Shown here: piece by piece, positions 22,440-34,870 of the stretch | Numbering within the stretch: position 1 is the stretch's first letter | Layout of the letters: each line of letters opens with the position of its first letter | From: Salticus scenicus | Taxonomy: Eukaryota > Arthropoda > Arachnida > Araneae > Salticidae | Direction: 5' to 3' | Assembly: GCA_963930645.1 (NCBI GenBank) | Contig: OZ005660.1 | Location: 241,432,836-241,496,835 of the forward strand | DNA: 64,000 nt | Notes under the pieces: model-generated | Told to the model about the DNA's origin: nothing | The model's database searches: none | The model's input: only the letters and a program-made list of their open reading frames with translations | Translations under genes and position numbers: made by a program

Positions 22440-24190
22440 TTGAATTAGCAAGAAATAATTATTATTTACATTTGATTTTGTAATGTCTTCATTTTTTTTT
22501 TTTTTTTTTTTTTTTAATGAATAAATACTACTAACGTTTATAGCAGGTAACCTTAAAAAATATCAACATATTTTCACAAAATAGGTCTCGAAATTATATT
22601 TTAAAAGTGTGTGATATTGCAAATTAACAAGAAATAGATTTTGTCAGATTTTGCATACAGTTCCCAAAACATTCAATTCAGATTTTATTTCTCAAATACT
22701 GATCTTGTACTTCTGCAACAGGTTACAAGAAGAAATTGGTGAAGAATGTAATGGAACAAAATAAAAAATTTCAATGAATTAAAAAAAAAAGTAACTTCTG
22801 TACAAAAAACAAAAATTTGCAATGAGCAAAATATGTCTCATGTTCTAGTAAGATGATATACAAAATTAAATGCTATCTTACCAAATTTTCTGCGTGGGTA
22901 ATGAATTCCATCTTGCCAAGGATTCAACCAAATTTTTATAGAAATTATGTAAAATCATCATCATTTTTCTTTTCTTTCTTTTTTTAACCATTTTAATAGA
23001 CTTAATATTAAAAAGGGTGTCAAAAACACATTCACCTTGGATTTTATAATGTGAAATCTAGATGTACATTCCATAACCAATTTTAATAGATTTTACATAA
23101 GTTAGATAACATCTGGATATATATCCAGATCTGGTTCATATTACATGAAATGAATGAAAACACAAGTTGCATTTACATCCAAATTTGGTTCATTTTACAT
23201 TAATTCGACTAACTCTGGATGTTTTACTTCCCAATTTGGTTGATATTACGTACCAACAAAGTCTTATTTGGGTTGCTTGTGACATTTCAACCTAAAATCT
23301 ACCAAAGCAGATAGCAAATTCCAACGTAATGCTACGTAATATTTGATCCCGTTTATGTAATATCAACGTAATCGGGATGAATTGTGTTATGTGGGTAAGT
23401 ACATTTAGATCAGCCCTTGTAGGAAAACTTTTCGTATGGGTTTACTCCAGTATTTCTAGCTACACGTTCATTTATATCATATTTTCCAGAAAACTTTTTA
23501 GAACATTAGTTCATGCACATGTGACTTTTAATGAGAGAATTGTGTATATATGCAGCTTTCTTTTCGAGAGCGAGAAACCTTTGCATACATACATGCTTCT
23601 TTCGGCAAGACTGCAAAATTATCTGAAACACATTCAAGGAGAATGGAAAAAAAAAAAATGCTGGAACAACCTACAAGGGCAAGAAATTGAATTGAAATAC
23701 TAAAATTTTGATGACGAAATCACTATCTTACAGTAACAATATATGTTGGCGATTCAACCTATTAAATTAAAAACACGGAAAATTACAATGATTTTGTATT
23801 CAATCATTCATATGGATACGCATATGTTTTCTGTCAAAAATGATTGTAAAAAGAATCCATCATAAAACCAGATTTAAAAAAAAAAAAAAGTAAGTCTGCT
23901 GAAAAATTCCATGCCTTTATATTTCACACACTTCTAGGATTGCCTATATCCGTGTAAATTCCGAGTACTTTTTACACAAATCGATTTTTCAGTTTTAAAT
24001 TACGAAACATTCAGAATTTTTTTTTCTAAAAAAACGCATTTCACACACTTATTTCTGCTGTATAGGTGCACTAATATACATTTAAATTATTTTCATTTAG
24101 TATTCCCAAAGCTAAGTCATTTTCTATCATATGATTGAGTAAATGTTTGTTTATTCTATCTGCCTGTTACAGAAAAACCTCTAGAACACA
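22440..24190. other. AT-rich stretch with decayed 55-bp repeat
   Basis: No gene was recognised between the MITE region and the zinc-finger gene. At about 23040-23270 roughly four degenerate units (CCAGATCTGGTTCATATTAC, CCAAATTTGGTTCATTTTAC, CCCAATTTGGTTGATATTAC) recur every 50-58 bp, an old minisatellite. A (TA)n tract with a C-run lies at about 22309-22352. The open frame at 23377-23703 has no domain. Confidence 0.5.
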
Positions 24191-24922
24191 CTACAGTTTT
24201 ACATCAGTGTGAATGAGCAAATGTGTATTAAGACTGCCCTTCCGAGTAAATCCCTTAGAACAACGTTCGCACACATATGGTTTTTCTCTTGTGTGAGAAC
24301 GTAGGTGTATTTGTAAATTATTCTTTAAAACAAATCTTTTAGAACATATTTCACATACGTGTGGTTTTTCTCCCGTATGAGTACGCGAATGTGCATTTAG
24401 ATGTCCTTTTTGCGAAAACCCTCTAGAACAGATTTCACACACATATGGTTTTTCCCGTGAATGACTACGTAAATGTTCATCTAATTTGCCCTTTGTAGAA
24501 AATTGTTTAGAGCACACTTCACATACATACAGTTTTTCACCTGTATGAAGGCGTAGATGAGTAATTAGATTCCACTTGTAAGAAAACTCTTTAGAACATA
24601 TTTCGCACACATTTGGCTTCTCTTTTATAGGGTAATGGACGCGTAAATGTCTTTTTAGATTACTTTCAACGGAGAATCTTCTTGAACAAACTTTACAAAT
24701 GTATGGCTTTTCTCCTGTATGAGTACGCAAATGTGTATTTAGATGTTCCTTTTGAGAAAACCCTCTAGCACAGACTTTACAAACATATGGCTTTTTCCCT
24801 GTATGAGCGCGTAAATGTCTATTTAGCATACTTTTCTGGGAGAATCCTTTAGAACAAATTTCACACACATAAAACCTTTCTTCTGTGTGAATGAGTAGGT
24901 TTGTATTTAAATGTGCATTCAT
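24191..24922 (-). CDS. C2H2 zinc-finger protein, eight fingers
   Basis: A single uninterrupted frame of 243 residues with eight C2H2 fingers in tandem, each C-x2-C-x12-H-x3-H, from residue 19 to the C-terminus. Most are joined by TGEKP-type linkers. The linker between fingers 3 and 4 is longer and atypical (YPIKEKP). Finger text is of the form YVCEICSKGFSQK...HLRTH. Such proteins bind DNA in the nucleus, usually as transcription factors; no KRAB, ZAD or other effector domain is visible. The start ATG sits in AAAATATGAAT, the same context as the start of the gene at 56649-57455. The first residues (HLNTNLLIHTEER) look like the tail of a further finger, so an upstream exon or N-terminal erosion is possible. 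After the stop, a CSRGFS word is readable in another frame, a remnant of a ninth finger lost by deletion. Target and function unknown. Confidence 0.85.
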   Translation of the reverse strand: MNAHLNTNLLIHTEERFYVCEICSKGFSQKSMLNRHLRAHTGKKPYVCKVCARGFSQKEHLNTHLRTHTGEKPYICKVCSRRFSVESNLKRHLRVHYPIKEKPNVCEICSKEFSYKWNLITHLRLHTGEKLYVCEVCSKQFSTKGKLDEHLRSHSREKPYVCEICSRGFSQKGHLNAHSRTHTGEKPHVCEICSKRFVLKNNLQIHLRSHTREKPYVCERCSKGFTRKGSLNTHLLIHTDVKL

Positions 24923-25504
24923 ATTTTCCTTACAAATTATGTAATTTAATGTTATTCTATGATAATATTAGATATTTTTCCTTAGACATTTTTCTATGGA
25001 AAATCTTTTTAAAGTTGCAGCTCATTTACTTTAATTTTACTATCAAAGAAACTCTTTTAAGTGTTTATCGCCGATTTTCTTAAAAAAATTCCTGGCATAA
25101 AATTTATCATAAACAGGCAGTTCTTTTAGAATATTAGCTGCTGAGTCGCTACAGAATAGCTATAAAAATTATTAAACATGAGAGTATGTCTGCAATATCT
25201 TAAATTTAGCGCATGCTTGGCGATTCTGGTTTTGCGGTTTTCCTGATAAGATATAGATGTGAATATCTGTCCCTTTGATAGTCCCACGAACTTCACAAAA
25301 CGTGAAGCACTTGATAATAGAGAATTTATTGACGAGAGCCAAGCGTCGCAACATCCAGAATTTAAGATAAAATTACTTAATTTTATGTTTGCTAAGGATA
25401 TTAAGCACATGTAGATGCCCTTTTTTGCATTCGGATAAGCAGACGAACTCCACGCAAAGAGAGTGCAGTTAATATTTCTAAGAAATGTTAGTGTATATAG
25501 ATTT

Positions 25505-25651
25505 TTAGTGAATTTTCAGCATTGAAGTTCTTTCATATTGGTCATTCCGTTCTGTTTCCTGTCCGTCGTCTGCAGAGAATGCCTGAGTTGTGAGTTCACG
25601 ATACACAGCCTGGGCGATGCGAGCTGCCTGTAAGTCCAGAATAACTGCTTC
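25505..25651 (-). other. Short open segment upstream of zinc-finger gene
   Basis: An open stretch of 48 codons without an ATG, ending in TAA. It includes LDLQAARIAQAVYREL and then TTQAFSADDGQETERNDQYE. The composition is protein-like, richer in charged and helical residues than random AT-rich frames. It lies about 580 bp upstream of the eight-finger frame on the same strand and just downstream of a MITE. It may be a decayed exon, part of the zinc-finger transcript, or TE-derived. I do not recognise it. Confidence 0.3.
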
Positions 25652-25744
25652 TTAAACTGCATAGTTCATCCAATATGATGGAATAATCCATTCTAATCGG
25701 ATAAGACGGAGCGTCGTAGCAACAAATCAGCGACTAGACATCAA

Positions 25745-26194
25745 TAGAGCCCCTTAAATAAATAATAGGCCGACGCATCACCTCCATTTTTTTGCCTCCG
25801 ACGAGGACAGCATTCCCGCTTGGCATCCTTATCGCTTCCCTAATGATTTTAAGAAATCTTGATCTGAAGCTAATCCTGTCAAGATAAGAGCAATATGCAA
25901 CAATAATATTCCTAAAAACGCATTTTTTTCACAGTACATTCTCAGGATGTCATTTTATTCTGAGGATATCCTATGGATGTACTGGGGTAAGATGTATTGT
26001 TAGGGCAGTTTCTGTTTCATTTACAAAATGTCGCCAAAACTCAAATACACAGTAATAGAAGGTCTGTGAACACTTTATATTCACTTCTTGAATGATTATA
26101 GCAGTTTATCGCTAAACAAACTTCCATACCATAGTATACTTAGCTAAAATTATGAAATATAATAAAACAACTTACTTTAAAGTAACGTACGTCG

Positions 26195-26227
<33 letters not shown>

Positions 26228-26287
26228 TTTGTCGTTTGTTTATCAGAGAAATGCGCTGGGTACACGGGGCAACCCTAAGGCAACAAT
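25745..26287 (-). mobile_element. THAP-type MITE, copy 2, short at one end
   Basis: Inverted copy of the 557-bp MITE (compare 12159-12715), running from TAGAGCCCCTTAAATAA to CTAAGGCAACAA. About 45 bp of the usual TAAGGCTCC terminus are absent. Even so, the copy is flanked by a perfect 9-bp duplication, AGACATCAA, at 25736-25744 and 26288-26296. So either it integrated with a non-standard end, or the end was lost and the duplication is exact by another route. A long A-run lies at 26197-26225. It lies about 0.8 kb upstream of the zinc-finger frame. Confidence 0.8.
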
Positions 26288-26296
26288 AGACATCAA

Positions 26297-26639
26297 AGAC
26301 CAGACTGTTTTTTTTTTCTTTTTTGATCAATATTTTAAACTAAATATTACGAAAATATTTACAAATATTTTCCGATATACATTTTTAGTATTATAGATTA
26401 TAGCTACACGAAAAGATTAATGATCGAAATCTTTTACAAGCTTTTTGTTCATATTTAAAATGACATGCACTCATTTTTTCACCCCAAACTAAAAAACTAG
26501 TGATTTATTTGTTTATTTATAAGAGTAAATATTTTTAAGATTAATATATGTAAGATTGACAGATTTTTTCAAATTTATTTTGTCTGTAAAAATGTAGAAT
26601 TTATTCTAATTTCAGAGTAAAATCATGTAATCTAAATCA
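26297..26639. other. AT-rich stretch, no gene seen
   Basis: No motif or repeat was recognised before the inverted-repeat block starts. Confidence 0.45.
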
Positions 26640-28588
26640 GTTAAAAAAACCCTTAGCGGCTTAAAAGTTTGTGAGGCCGCTACTTTATGGCTATAAGAAT
26701 TTGAAATATGAGTCTTAAAAATAATGATATCAAATTTTGAGTGACGCTTTGCAATTACTTAAAGTATACATAGATTTTCTTATTTGATCATTTACTTTTA
26801 TCTTTTATTTATATTTATAATGCTAACGTAATATTTTTAACTTTAAGATCAGACAGATATATAAAATACACTCACTGATGCTTTTTCATTTGCATTTCAA
26901 ATTCAAAATAACAGTTTTAAAAGAATTATATAAAAATTTCTGTGTCGCCTCGGTGGTGTTATTTTAAAAGATATGTTTTTAGATTCTATTAAAATTACTT
27001 TTGTTTTGTCTAATAAAGTATAGTATATTTACACATTTAAACAGTGCTTTTAATTTTCAAATATACTGTCAAATAATTATACTTTCACTGAGTTTGCATT
27101 ATAAAGTAAAATTATTTATTTCAATAAACTGATTTATCTTTTGCATCACGCTATCCAAAACATAGTATCCAACTAAGTGAAAATTTGCTCAAAGGGGTAG
27201 TGTGAAGTAAAGAAAACATTTACACAAATTTTACTTGCAGTTTTGGATAAAATGCAAGTTTAAGGCAATTGATCATCTCAAATACATTTCTAAGATAAAT
27301 CTACACTACAAATTTTGTGTGAATTAATTCAGTATTTCAAACGTTATCATACTGACAAATTTTCAAGCAGCCTGTCACTTGGAAACAAAATAGAAGCTTC
27401 GCACTAGAAAAATTTATTGACTGGGATTCTCAAACTCTTAAAAAAAGAAAAGAAAAGAAAGAAAGAAAGAAAAATAAGTGGATAATTTACAATTTAAATT
27501 AGAATTACGTATTTACAGTTTGCAAGTTTCTTTTTAGAGAATTACAAATTGAACAATTACAAAAAAAGAAAAAAAAAAAAAAAAAAAAAAAAATCAAGTA
27601 AATGTTAAAAATGGAAATTTGTATATTTTGTTTCCCCTTTTGAGGCTAAGTATGCTCCAATATTCACAGTTTAAATTTTCATCAAAATTGCAGGTGAAAG
27701 CTACTTCATATATATATTTTCATATAAAACGTTTGGGGGAAAAAATAGACAAAATATAAATTAAGCTTTGCATTTCTATAATTTTAAAAATAAGATCAAA
27801 TCACCTGGAAAAATTTTTTACGGAAAATATAAGTTAAGCTTTAAAAAAAATGAAATTTCTGCATAAAAGTTCTATTTCATAAATATATTTACAACCACAA
27901 TAAACAAAACACCCTCCTTTAATTTTAAATAATCATTTCTACATGTTTCGAAGCAATTAAAAGTTTTTTCTTTCTTTCATTTTTTAACGAAAAATAAATA
28001 AATGTTTTGGCGCCATCTAGTAGTTTATACTAAAATCATATACATATATATTTAACTTTTTTTTCCCTTAAAAAAAAGAAAAAAAAAACTTGTTTAGAAA
28101 CAGGTAGAAATAGTTATTTAAAATTGAAATAAATAATTTTACTTTATGATGCAAACTCAGTGAAAGTATAATTATTTGACAGTATATCCAAAGTGCAGTA
28201 TGGCTACTTCATATATATTTTCATATAAAACGTTTGGGGGAAAAAATAGACAAAATATAAATTAAGCTTTGCATTTCTATAATTTTAAAAATAGGATAAA
28301 ATCACCTGGAAAACATTTTTACGGAAAATATAAGTTAAGCTTTAAAAAAAAAAATGAAATTTCTGCGTAAAATTTCTATTTCATAAATATATTTACAACT
28401 ACAATAAACAGAACACCCTCCTTTAATTTTAAATAATTATTTCTACATGTTTCGAAGCAATTAAAAGTTTTTTCTTTCTTTCTTTCTTTTTTTTTTTTTT
28501 TTTTTTTAAGAAAAATAAATAAATGTTTTGGCGCCATCTAGTAGTTTATACTAAAATCATATACATATATATTTAACTTTTTTTTTCC

Positions 28589-28619
<31 letters not shown>

Positions 28620-29150
28620 CTTGTTTAGAAACAGGTAGAAATAGTTATTTAAAATTGAAATAAATAATTTTACTTTATGATGCAAACTCAGCGAAAGTAT
28701 AATTATTTGACAGTATATTTGAAAATTAAAAGCACTGTTTAAATGTGTAAATATACTTTATTAGACAAAACAAAAGTAATTTTAATGGAATCTAAAAACA
28801 TATCTTTTAAAATAACACCGAGGCGCCACTGGGATTTTTATATAATTCCTTTTAAAACTGTTATTTTGAATTTGAAATGCGAATGAAAAAGCATCAGTGA
28901 GTGTATTTTATATATCTGTCTGATCTTGAAGTTAAAAATATTACGTTTGCATTATAAAAATAAATAAAAGATAAAAGTAAATGATCAAATAAGAAAATCT
29001 ATGTATACTTTAACTAATTGTAAAGCGTCACTTAAAATTTGATATCATTATTTTTAAGACTCATATTTCAAATTCTTATAGCCATAAAGTAGCGGCGTCA
29101 CAAACTTTTAAGCCGTTAAGCTTTTTTTAAACTGATATCATTACTTTTTA
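26640..29150. repeat. Long inverted repeat, arms about 490 bp
   Basis: About 26640-27125 is the reverse complement of about 28652-29150, with few differences: both include GCAAACTCAG..GAAAGTATAA, ATACACTCACTGATGC or its complement, and the GCCTCGGTGG/CCACTGGGA region. The spacer holds segment B (27260-27414), segment C (27412-28188) and a second partial copy of C (28203-28707). The arm similarity is high, so the inversion is recent compared with other repeats in the window. Low-complexity tracts inside are (GAAA)n at 27441-27470 and long A-runs. No transposase is recognisable. It may be a large non-autonomous element or a rearranged segmental duplication. Confidence 0.7.
27700..28707 (+). repeat. 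Tandem duplication, about 503-bp unit
   Basis: The sequence from GCTACTTCATATATA near 27700 to ATTTGACAGTATAT near 28188 is repeated from 28203 to about 28707. Shared words include ACGTTTGGGGGAAAAAATAG, TTTTGGCGCCATCTAGTAG and AACAGGTAGAAATAG. The main differences are poly-A and poly-T lengths. A third copy of the same segment is at about 32400-32860. Confidence 0.8.
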
Positions 29151-29390
29151 GTGGTTATTGACCAAAAAATTAAAATAAGTCCTTCTGGCTCCTAGGAAGG
29201 GTAAACTAATATATCTTTTCTTATGAAGTTGCCACCATTTTTTTTTCAAAATGGCAGCTACAATTTATTAATGGTCTTAGAGGATTTATTAATGAAGGCT
29301 TGTATATATGGAGTTTTAAGCAAATCGATCCATAAAACCTTTCTAATGTAAATTTGAAATTTTCAGTGTGCTAGCACAGGGAAACAAGAG
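29151..29390. other. Spacer before second B segment
   Basis: Short unclassified spacer between the right arm of the inverted repeat and segment B' (about 29404-29556), which is a direct copy of 27260-27414. Confidence 0.4.
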
Positions 29391-29556
29391 GGTAGGTTAA
29401 GTTGGCAAATGAACATCTCAAATACATTTCTAAGATAAATCTACACTACAAATTCAGTGTGAATTAATCCAGTATTTCAAACGTTATCATACTGACAAAT
29501 TTTCAAGCAGCCTGCCACTTGGAAACAAAATGGAGAAGCTTCGCACTAGAAAAATT

Positions 29557-30315
29557 GGGCATAGGACAACTCCGCCGAAGCACAGGACAACTCCGCCGAA
29601 AAATTTATCAGCTGTTTCCCCCAGCAGGACAACTCCGCCGCATTCCTTTCTGCCGTTTTCCCTCGATAGGACAATTCCGCCGAATGAGGGGGGAAGGCAT
29701 TACCTTTGGCGAAATAAAAGTTGGCGAGAATGCTAAAACTTCAGGCATTCAACTTTTGTTAAAAATAAATACACAAAAGAATGGTAATAATCTATATATT
29801 AATTCGCAAACATGAAATTTGTTGTACGTTTTTAACATATTAATTATGGGGGTAGAGGATTGAAAGTAGCATTGTTAGAAAGTTATGGTTAATGAGAATT
29901 TAAGGAAAAGAAAATCTCTTATTAGAATCTCAAAGAGCAATTCAAAAATACCTTTATTTTTATGCACTTTTTCATTTTATACACGTAATCTTTTGTATTA
30001 AAAATTTTTATAGAAGAAAGTTGTTCAATTTGTCAATTTCTTAAAATTCAATAAAAAGCATAGGCACAGTAATTTGTATAGATGTAACTTCCCTATATTT
30101 TCAACTACAGATTTTTCATTTTATAAGGCAACAACCTTTAGAGTGTTAGAAATGCTTATTGACTAAACGAATGCAAAACCGTAATTTAATACTATTGAAC
30201 ATGGAGGCAAATTAAAAGAAAAAAAAAAAAGATTTAATTTATGATTTATTAGTTTTTATTATTATTATTATTTATTCATTTATTTATGATGTAATTATTA
30301 TTATTATTATTATTA

Positions 30316-30346
<31 letters not shown>

Positions 30347-32112
30347 ATTTACGTCAGCTATAATTGGAAAATATATATATATATACATATATATTTAAAT
30401 ATAAAACGTAATGCATTCTAATTAACTGAAACTTAATTACTTATTTTTGAAAAGTGTATTTATTACTATATGCTGATTCATTATAAATGCATATTGGACA
30501 AAAAACGACACTGCTATGTACTGCAATTTAACTCTATTTACAGAAAGACCATATCAGCTTTTATGCTATATACCGGCAACAAAGTTGTTATATAAAATAG
30601 ATATTATGAAAGATAGTAGAGAAAATATTGTTTTTGGGTCAAATTTTTGAAATTGAGTTTTTGTTATATTTAAACGTTGTGAAGTCCCCTGAATCTGAAA
30701 ATCATGTTTTTGCGGTTGATCTATGTGCCTGTTATTAGCATATTCTAAGAGCAAATAACAGCAGAAAGATCTAACTCGATATACTAAATATGTATCGTAT
30801 AGGAAAGCTGCACTAAAGTTTTCGTTGAGATTAAGCAAATGATCCGTCTTAGTATTCCAATTAGATTCCAATTAGTATTTCTAGTATTAAATTGTACGGT
30901 AAGCCATGTGAGTAACATACCAAATTATTATTAAACTGTTGACATATTATTTCGATACAGACAGTATTCTTTGCTATTGAAATGATCAGAAGAAGAAACT
31001 AAATGGATACAAACTTTCATAGTTATATACATCGTTACGCAAATAATAATCAATGAAACTATAATAATCAATTTATAATTCTTATTACTATAAGTCGTTC
31101 ATTTAAACGAGTTATTTGCGGACATTTCTGTTCCATAATTATCTTTTGTTCCATAATAATCTGTCTTCCATCATTGACTCAGAATACCATAATAAAACTC
31201 TATATACATTAATATGTGGGCTCGTTTTTTTTTTGGGGGGTGGGGGGGTGGGGTGGGGGTATTTTTCGTGGTAAAATTTTCGTTTTTTTTTTTTTTTTTT
31301 TTTTTTCAGTCTCCCAAAAAAATCAGCTATATTACTAACACCTATCTTCTGAATGTTCCTCCAATATCAACTAGTATGTTGTAACCACCATGAAACTTTC
31401 TTCTATATTTTTTCCATACAAATTATTTAATAAAATTAATATTTATTAAAACTATTTTCCACGATATATACAGATGGAGATGATTTTCATCGCACAGAAT
31501 TATTATTACTGTTGTTATTACTGTTATTTTTCACTGTTGAATAAAAAATTGAAGAAATTAAATTAACGAAAATAAGTAAAGAAAATTTAATATAAGTTAA
31601 TATAAGTTAAGTAATATATATTTGAATATTATGTTAAGTAAAGAAAATTTAATTTCTTATTTATCCTTTAACAATTTTGTAAATGTAATCGGAATAATTT
31701 AAACTAAGATGTAATTTTTTCTTAAGTTAATTTTTACTTGAATTTTATGATATTCAAGTGCTTCACGAAAATTAGAAATAAATTTATTAATAGCAGAATT
31801 TATTAATACGATTAAATAATTGTCAAATAAAAGAACATATAATAATAATGAAAAATAAAATTAAATGCATGTTTATGAGTAAAAATTTTTACTCATAATT
31901 TGGTTAAAACCTATTTTACTTTTACTCATATTTCCAAAGCGAGGGGGAAGGGCTCTTATATAATGCTCGATGTGCCGCCAAAGTGCAATGCGTCGCCAAA
32001 AATGGAAATACTGCTGCAGACCACTTCTTCTCGTCTCAGGAAGATGGCGCGGCGGAGTTGTCCTCTGTGGGAAAAGGGGGGTTAAAATTCTCGGCGGAAT
32101 TGTCCTATGAGG
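29557..32112. mobile_element. Foldback-type element, GGACAACTCCGCCG subrepeats
   Basis: A 2556-bp insertion. The left end reads GGGCATAGGACAACTCCGCC and carries four GGACAACTCCGCCG-type units up to about 29685. The inverted right end reads CCTCATAGGACAATTCCGCC with at least two units (about 32045-32112). The flanks are GAAAAATT at 29549-29556 and 32113-32120, an 8-bp duplication. The pre-insertion sequence survives at 27390-27430 (GCACTAGAAAAATTTATTG, one GAAAAATT at 27407-27414), in a paralogous copy of the same repeat. The interior is AT-rich, includes a family E copy (30620-30870), (TTA)n and (TA)n tracts and an R1 fragment (31385-31500), and shows no transposase motif. Architecture and terminal GGG match the element at 7614-9870, though the subrepeat words differ. 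Confidence 0.8.
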
Positions 32113-32775
32113 GAAAAATTTATTGACTGGGATTCTCAAACTCTTAAAAAAAGAAAAAGAAAAAGAAAAGAAAGAAAGAAAGAAAAATAAGTGGATAATT
32201 TACAATTTAAATTAGAATTACGTAATTTACTGTTTGCAAGTTTCTTTTTAGAGAATTACAAATTAAACAATTACAAAAAAAAAAAAAAAAAAAAAAAAAA
32301 TCAAGTAAATGTTAAAGATGGAAATTTGTATATTTTGTTTCCCCTTTTGAGGCTAAGTATGCTCCAATATTCACAGTTTAAATTTTCATCAAAATTTCAG
32401 GTGAAAGCTACTTCATATATATTTTCATATAAAACGTTTGGGGGAAAAATAGACAAAATATAAATTAAGCTTTGCATTTCTATAATTTAAAAAATCAGAT
32501 AAAATCACCTGGAAAAAAATTTTTACGGAAAATATAAGTTAAACTTAAAAAAAAAAATGAAATTTCTGCGTAAAAGTTCTATTTCATAAATATATTTACA
32601 ACTACAATAAACAAAACACCCTCCTTTAATTTTAAATAATTATTTCTACATGTTTCGAAGCAATTAAAAGTTTTTCTTTCTTTCTTTATTTTTAAAGAAA
32701 AATAAATAAATGTTTTGGCGCCATCTAGTAGTTTATACTAAAATCATATACATATATATTTAACTTTTTTTTTTC

Positions 32776-32811
<36 letters not shown>

Positions 32812-33330
32812 TGTTTAGAAACAGGTAGAAATAGTTATTTAAAATTAAAGGAGGATTTTTTGTTTATTGTAATTGTAAATATATTTATGAAATAGAATTT
32901 TTCATGCAGAATTTAATCAATTAAAAAAAATAAAAGAAAATAAAATTTTTAAATACATTATTATGGGTTTCCAAGTAAAGATGTTATTTATTTATTTTGA
33001 CGTGTTTTTTGATAATTGCTATTTGACATATTTTTCATGATTTTTAATAAAATTCATGAAATAATGTTATTTCTAATAAACACTGTAAGCACTGTTTCAT
33101 CCCTAGTCATTATTGCTTTAAATAATAATAATAAAAAAAAAATTGATTATGTTAATATTTAAAATATATATCATTTTAAAGTCTGAAAAATAAATAAATG
33201 AATAAACACTAACTGTATTTTCAAAAGAGATTTTTAATTTTAAAAAAGAAAATATATATATATATGTATTTACGGAAGTGCATGTTTTAAATAAAAAACG
33301 ATAGATGGCGCCAAAACTCTATTTGCTGTT
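32113..33330 (+). repeat. Third copy of segment C plus inverted tail
   Basis: From AAAAATTTATTGACTGGG to about 32860 this is a direct copy of 27407-28110, including (GAAA)n, a poly-A tract and TTTTGGCGCCATCTAG. From about 32848 to 33330 the sequence runs back in inverted orientation with more divergence (TATTTATGAAATAGAA, then GATAGATGGCGCCAAAAC). So this copy ends in an imperfect foldback. Confidence 0.7.
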
Positions 33331-34862
33331 TTTTTTTTTCATTCCCGGCGCGGAATGATATATGAATACGAACAACAAATCATTGAGCTATTATAAAATC
33401 GATGTTCATGAATGATTAAAAATTTTTTCGCTTTAAAAAATTGTAAATTCATCATTATTATGATAAAATGGAATATCTAAAATTACAAAATACTTCCTTA
33501 TTTAAAATATCAGCAAAATATTTTTTTTGACTGAATATGAAATTTTGAAATCAAAAGTATTTTTTTCATAACAGAAGAGAAAATATATTTAGTATATATT
33601 AGTATATATACAATAAATATTTTAAACAGGTAATAAAGTACTTTTGCGTTAAAAAAAATCTAAATAATTCATTGGCTGCATTGAAGTCGGTCAATAAACC
33701 AGCCCACATACCTCACAAGTAAGAAGCGCATAACAGCGTTTTCGCAGGAAGAAACACATGTAATTCGCGGAGTACTGTAGTTCCATATTTAAAGCGATTT
33801 ATATAAAAAAAAAAACAAGAGTTTTCCTGAAAAAAAACGAAAACGTTACTAGATTCAGAAAGATCCTATTAACAACATATATTAATTATATGAAAATCCT
33901 TCGAGCCGTTTTAGAGATATTTTTCAGAATTCCAGTCTATTACACCAACCGTTTTCCCTATTTGGCTTAAAATTGAGTTTCAGATCTCAAAACATATTGC
34001 ATGTAGAAATGTAAAATTTTCAGGATAGATAAAGACCGAACAAAAAAGATTATTTTGAAAAGATCAGAACAAAATATGGCATATTTGCTGAGATATTAAG
34101 TGTCGGCTTTTCCAAATCTCTTTGATGTCAAACTAGCCGTATATATGAGTTCGCAGCGTCCCGTTTGTCCCTCCGCTTGCGTCACTCAAAAAACTATCGT
34201 TTTTCATGATAAAGAAACACGTTGGGTATCAGCATCTAAAATAAACTCTGAATAATAAACGTGAGAACAATACTTTTTTAATTAGATATGTGACAAGACA
34301 AGTTATCAGATCAGATTCTTTGTAACAAGGGGGGGGGGGATTAATCCGAAAGTCAGAATAAAGAAATTAGTTTGCTTAAATCTAGTGAGAATTATACATA
34401 TTAAAGTCATAAAAAGAGGGGTTGCCTTTGGAGGTAAGTCGAATCAAATTGATTGGAGATGGTATAATTTAACTATTAATAATATTTAACTATATAAATG
34501 CCGGGCCTGATTACTCAAAAGGCTCGGGAATCTTTCCCTTGGGAAAGCCCTCGGGAAGCTTACCCTCTAAAATTTAAGAGGAGCCCCCAAAATGACTAAA
34601 AACAGGGTCTTGAATTTTCTGTTTTATATTTTCATACTGAGATTGCATTTTTCTGGGAAAAATCGCCTAAAGCAAGATAAAATAGTCACTATTTTGGGAA
34701 AAATCTATTATTTAACCTCAAAAATCTGAATATTCTTAATTAATAAGTTATACGATTTTAATGTTGTGTGTAGAAACCACCCAGATATATGAATGAAAAA
34801 AAAAAAAAAAAAAAAACTATAAACACACACTAATTTTTGGTCTATAGCATTTTTATATTACA
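33331..34862. other. Unclassified stretch, no gene seen
   Basis: No coding motif was recognised. Between about 33640 and 34210 the composition is less AT-rich. The text (for example GAGCCGTTTTAGAGATATTTTTC) reads like the body of an old non-coding repeat. A G-run lies at 34330-34339. Confidence 0.4.
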
Positions 34863-34870
34863 ATATGTAA

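Noticed and set aside
29519..29815. Frames containing GQLRR or RTTPP repeats
   Set aside because: They translate the GGACAACTCCGCCG terminal subrepeats of the foldback-type element.
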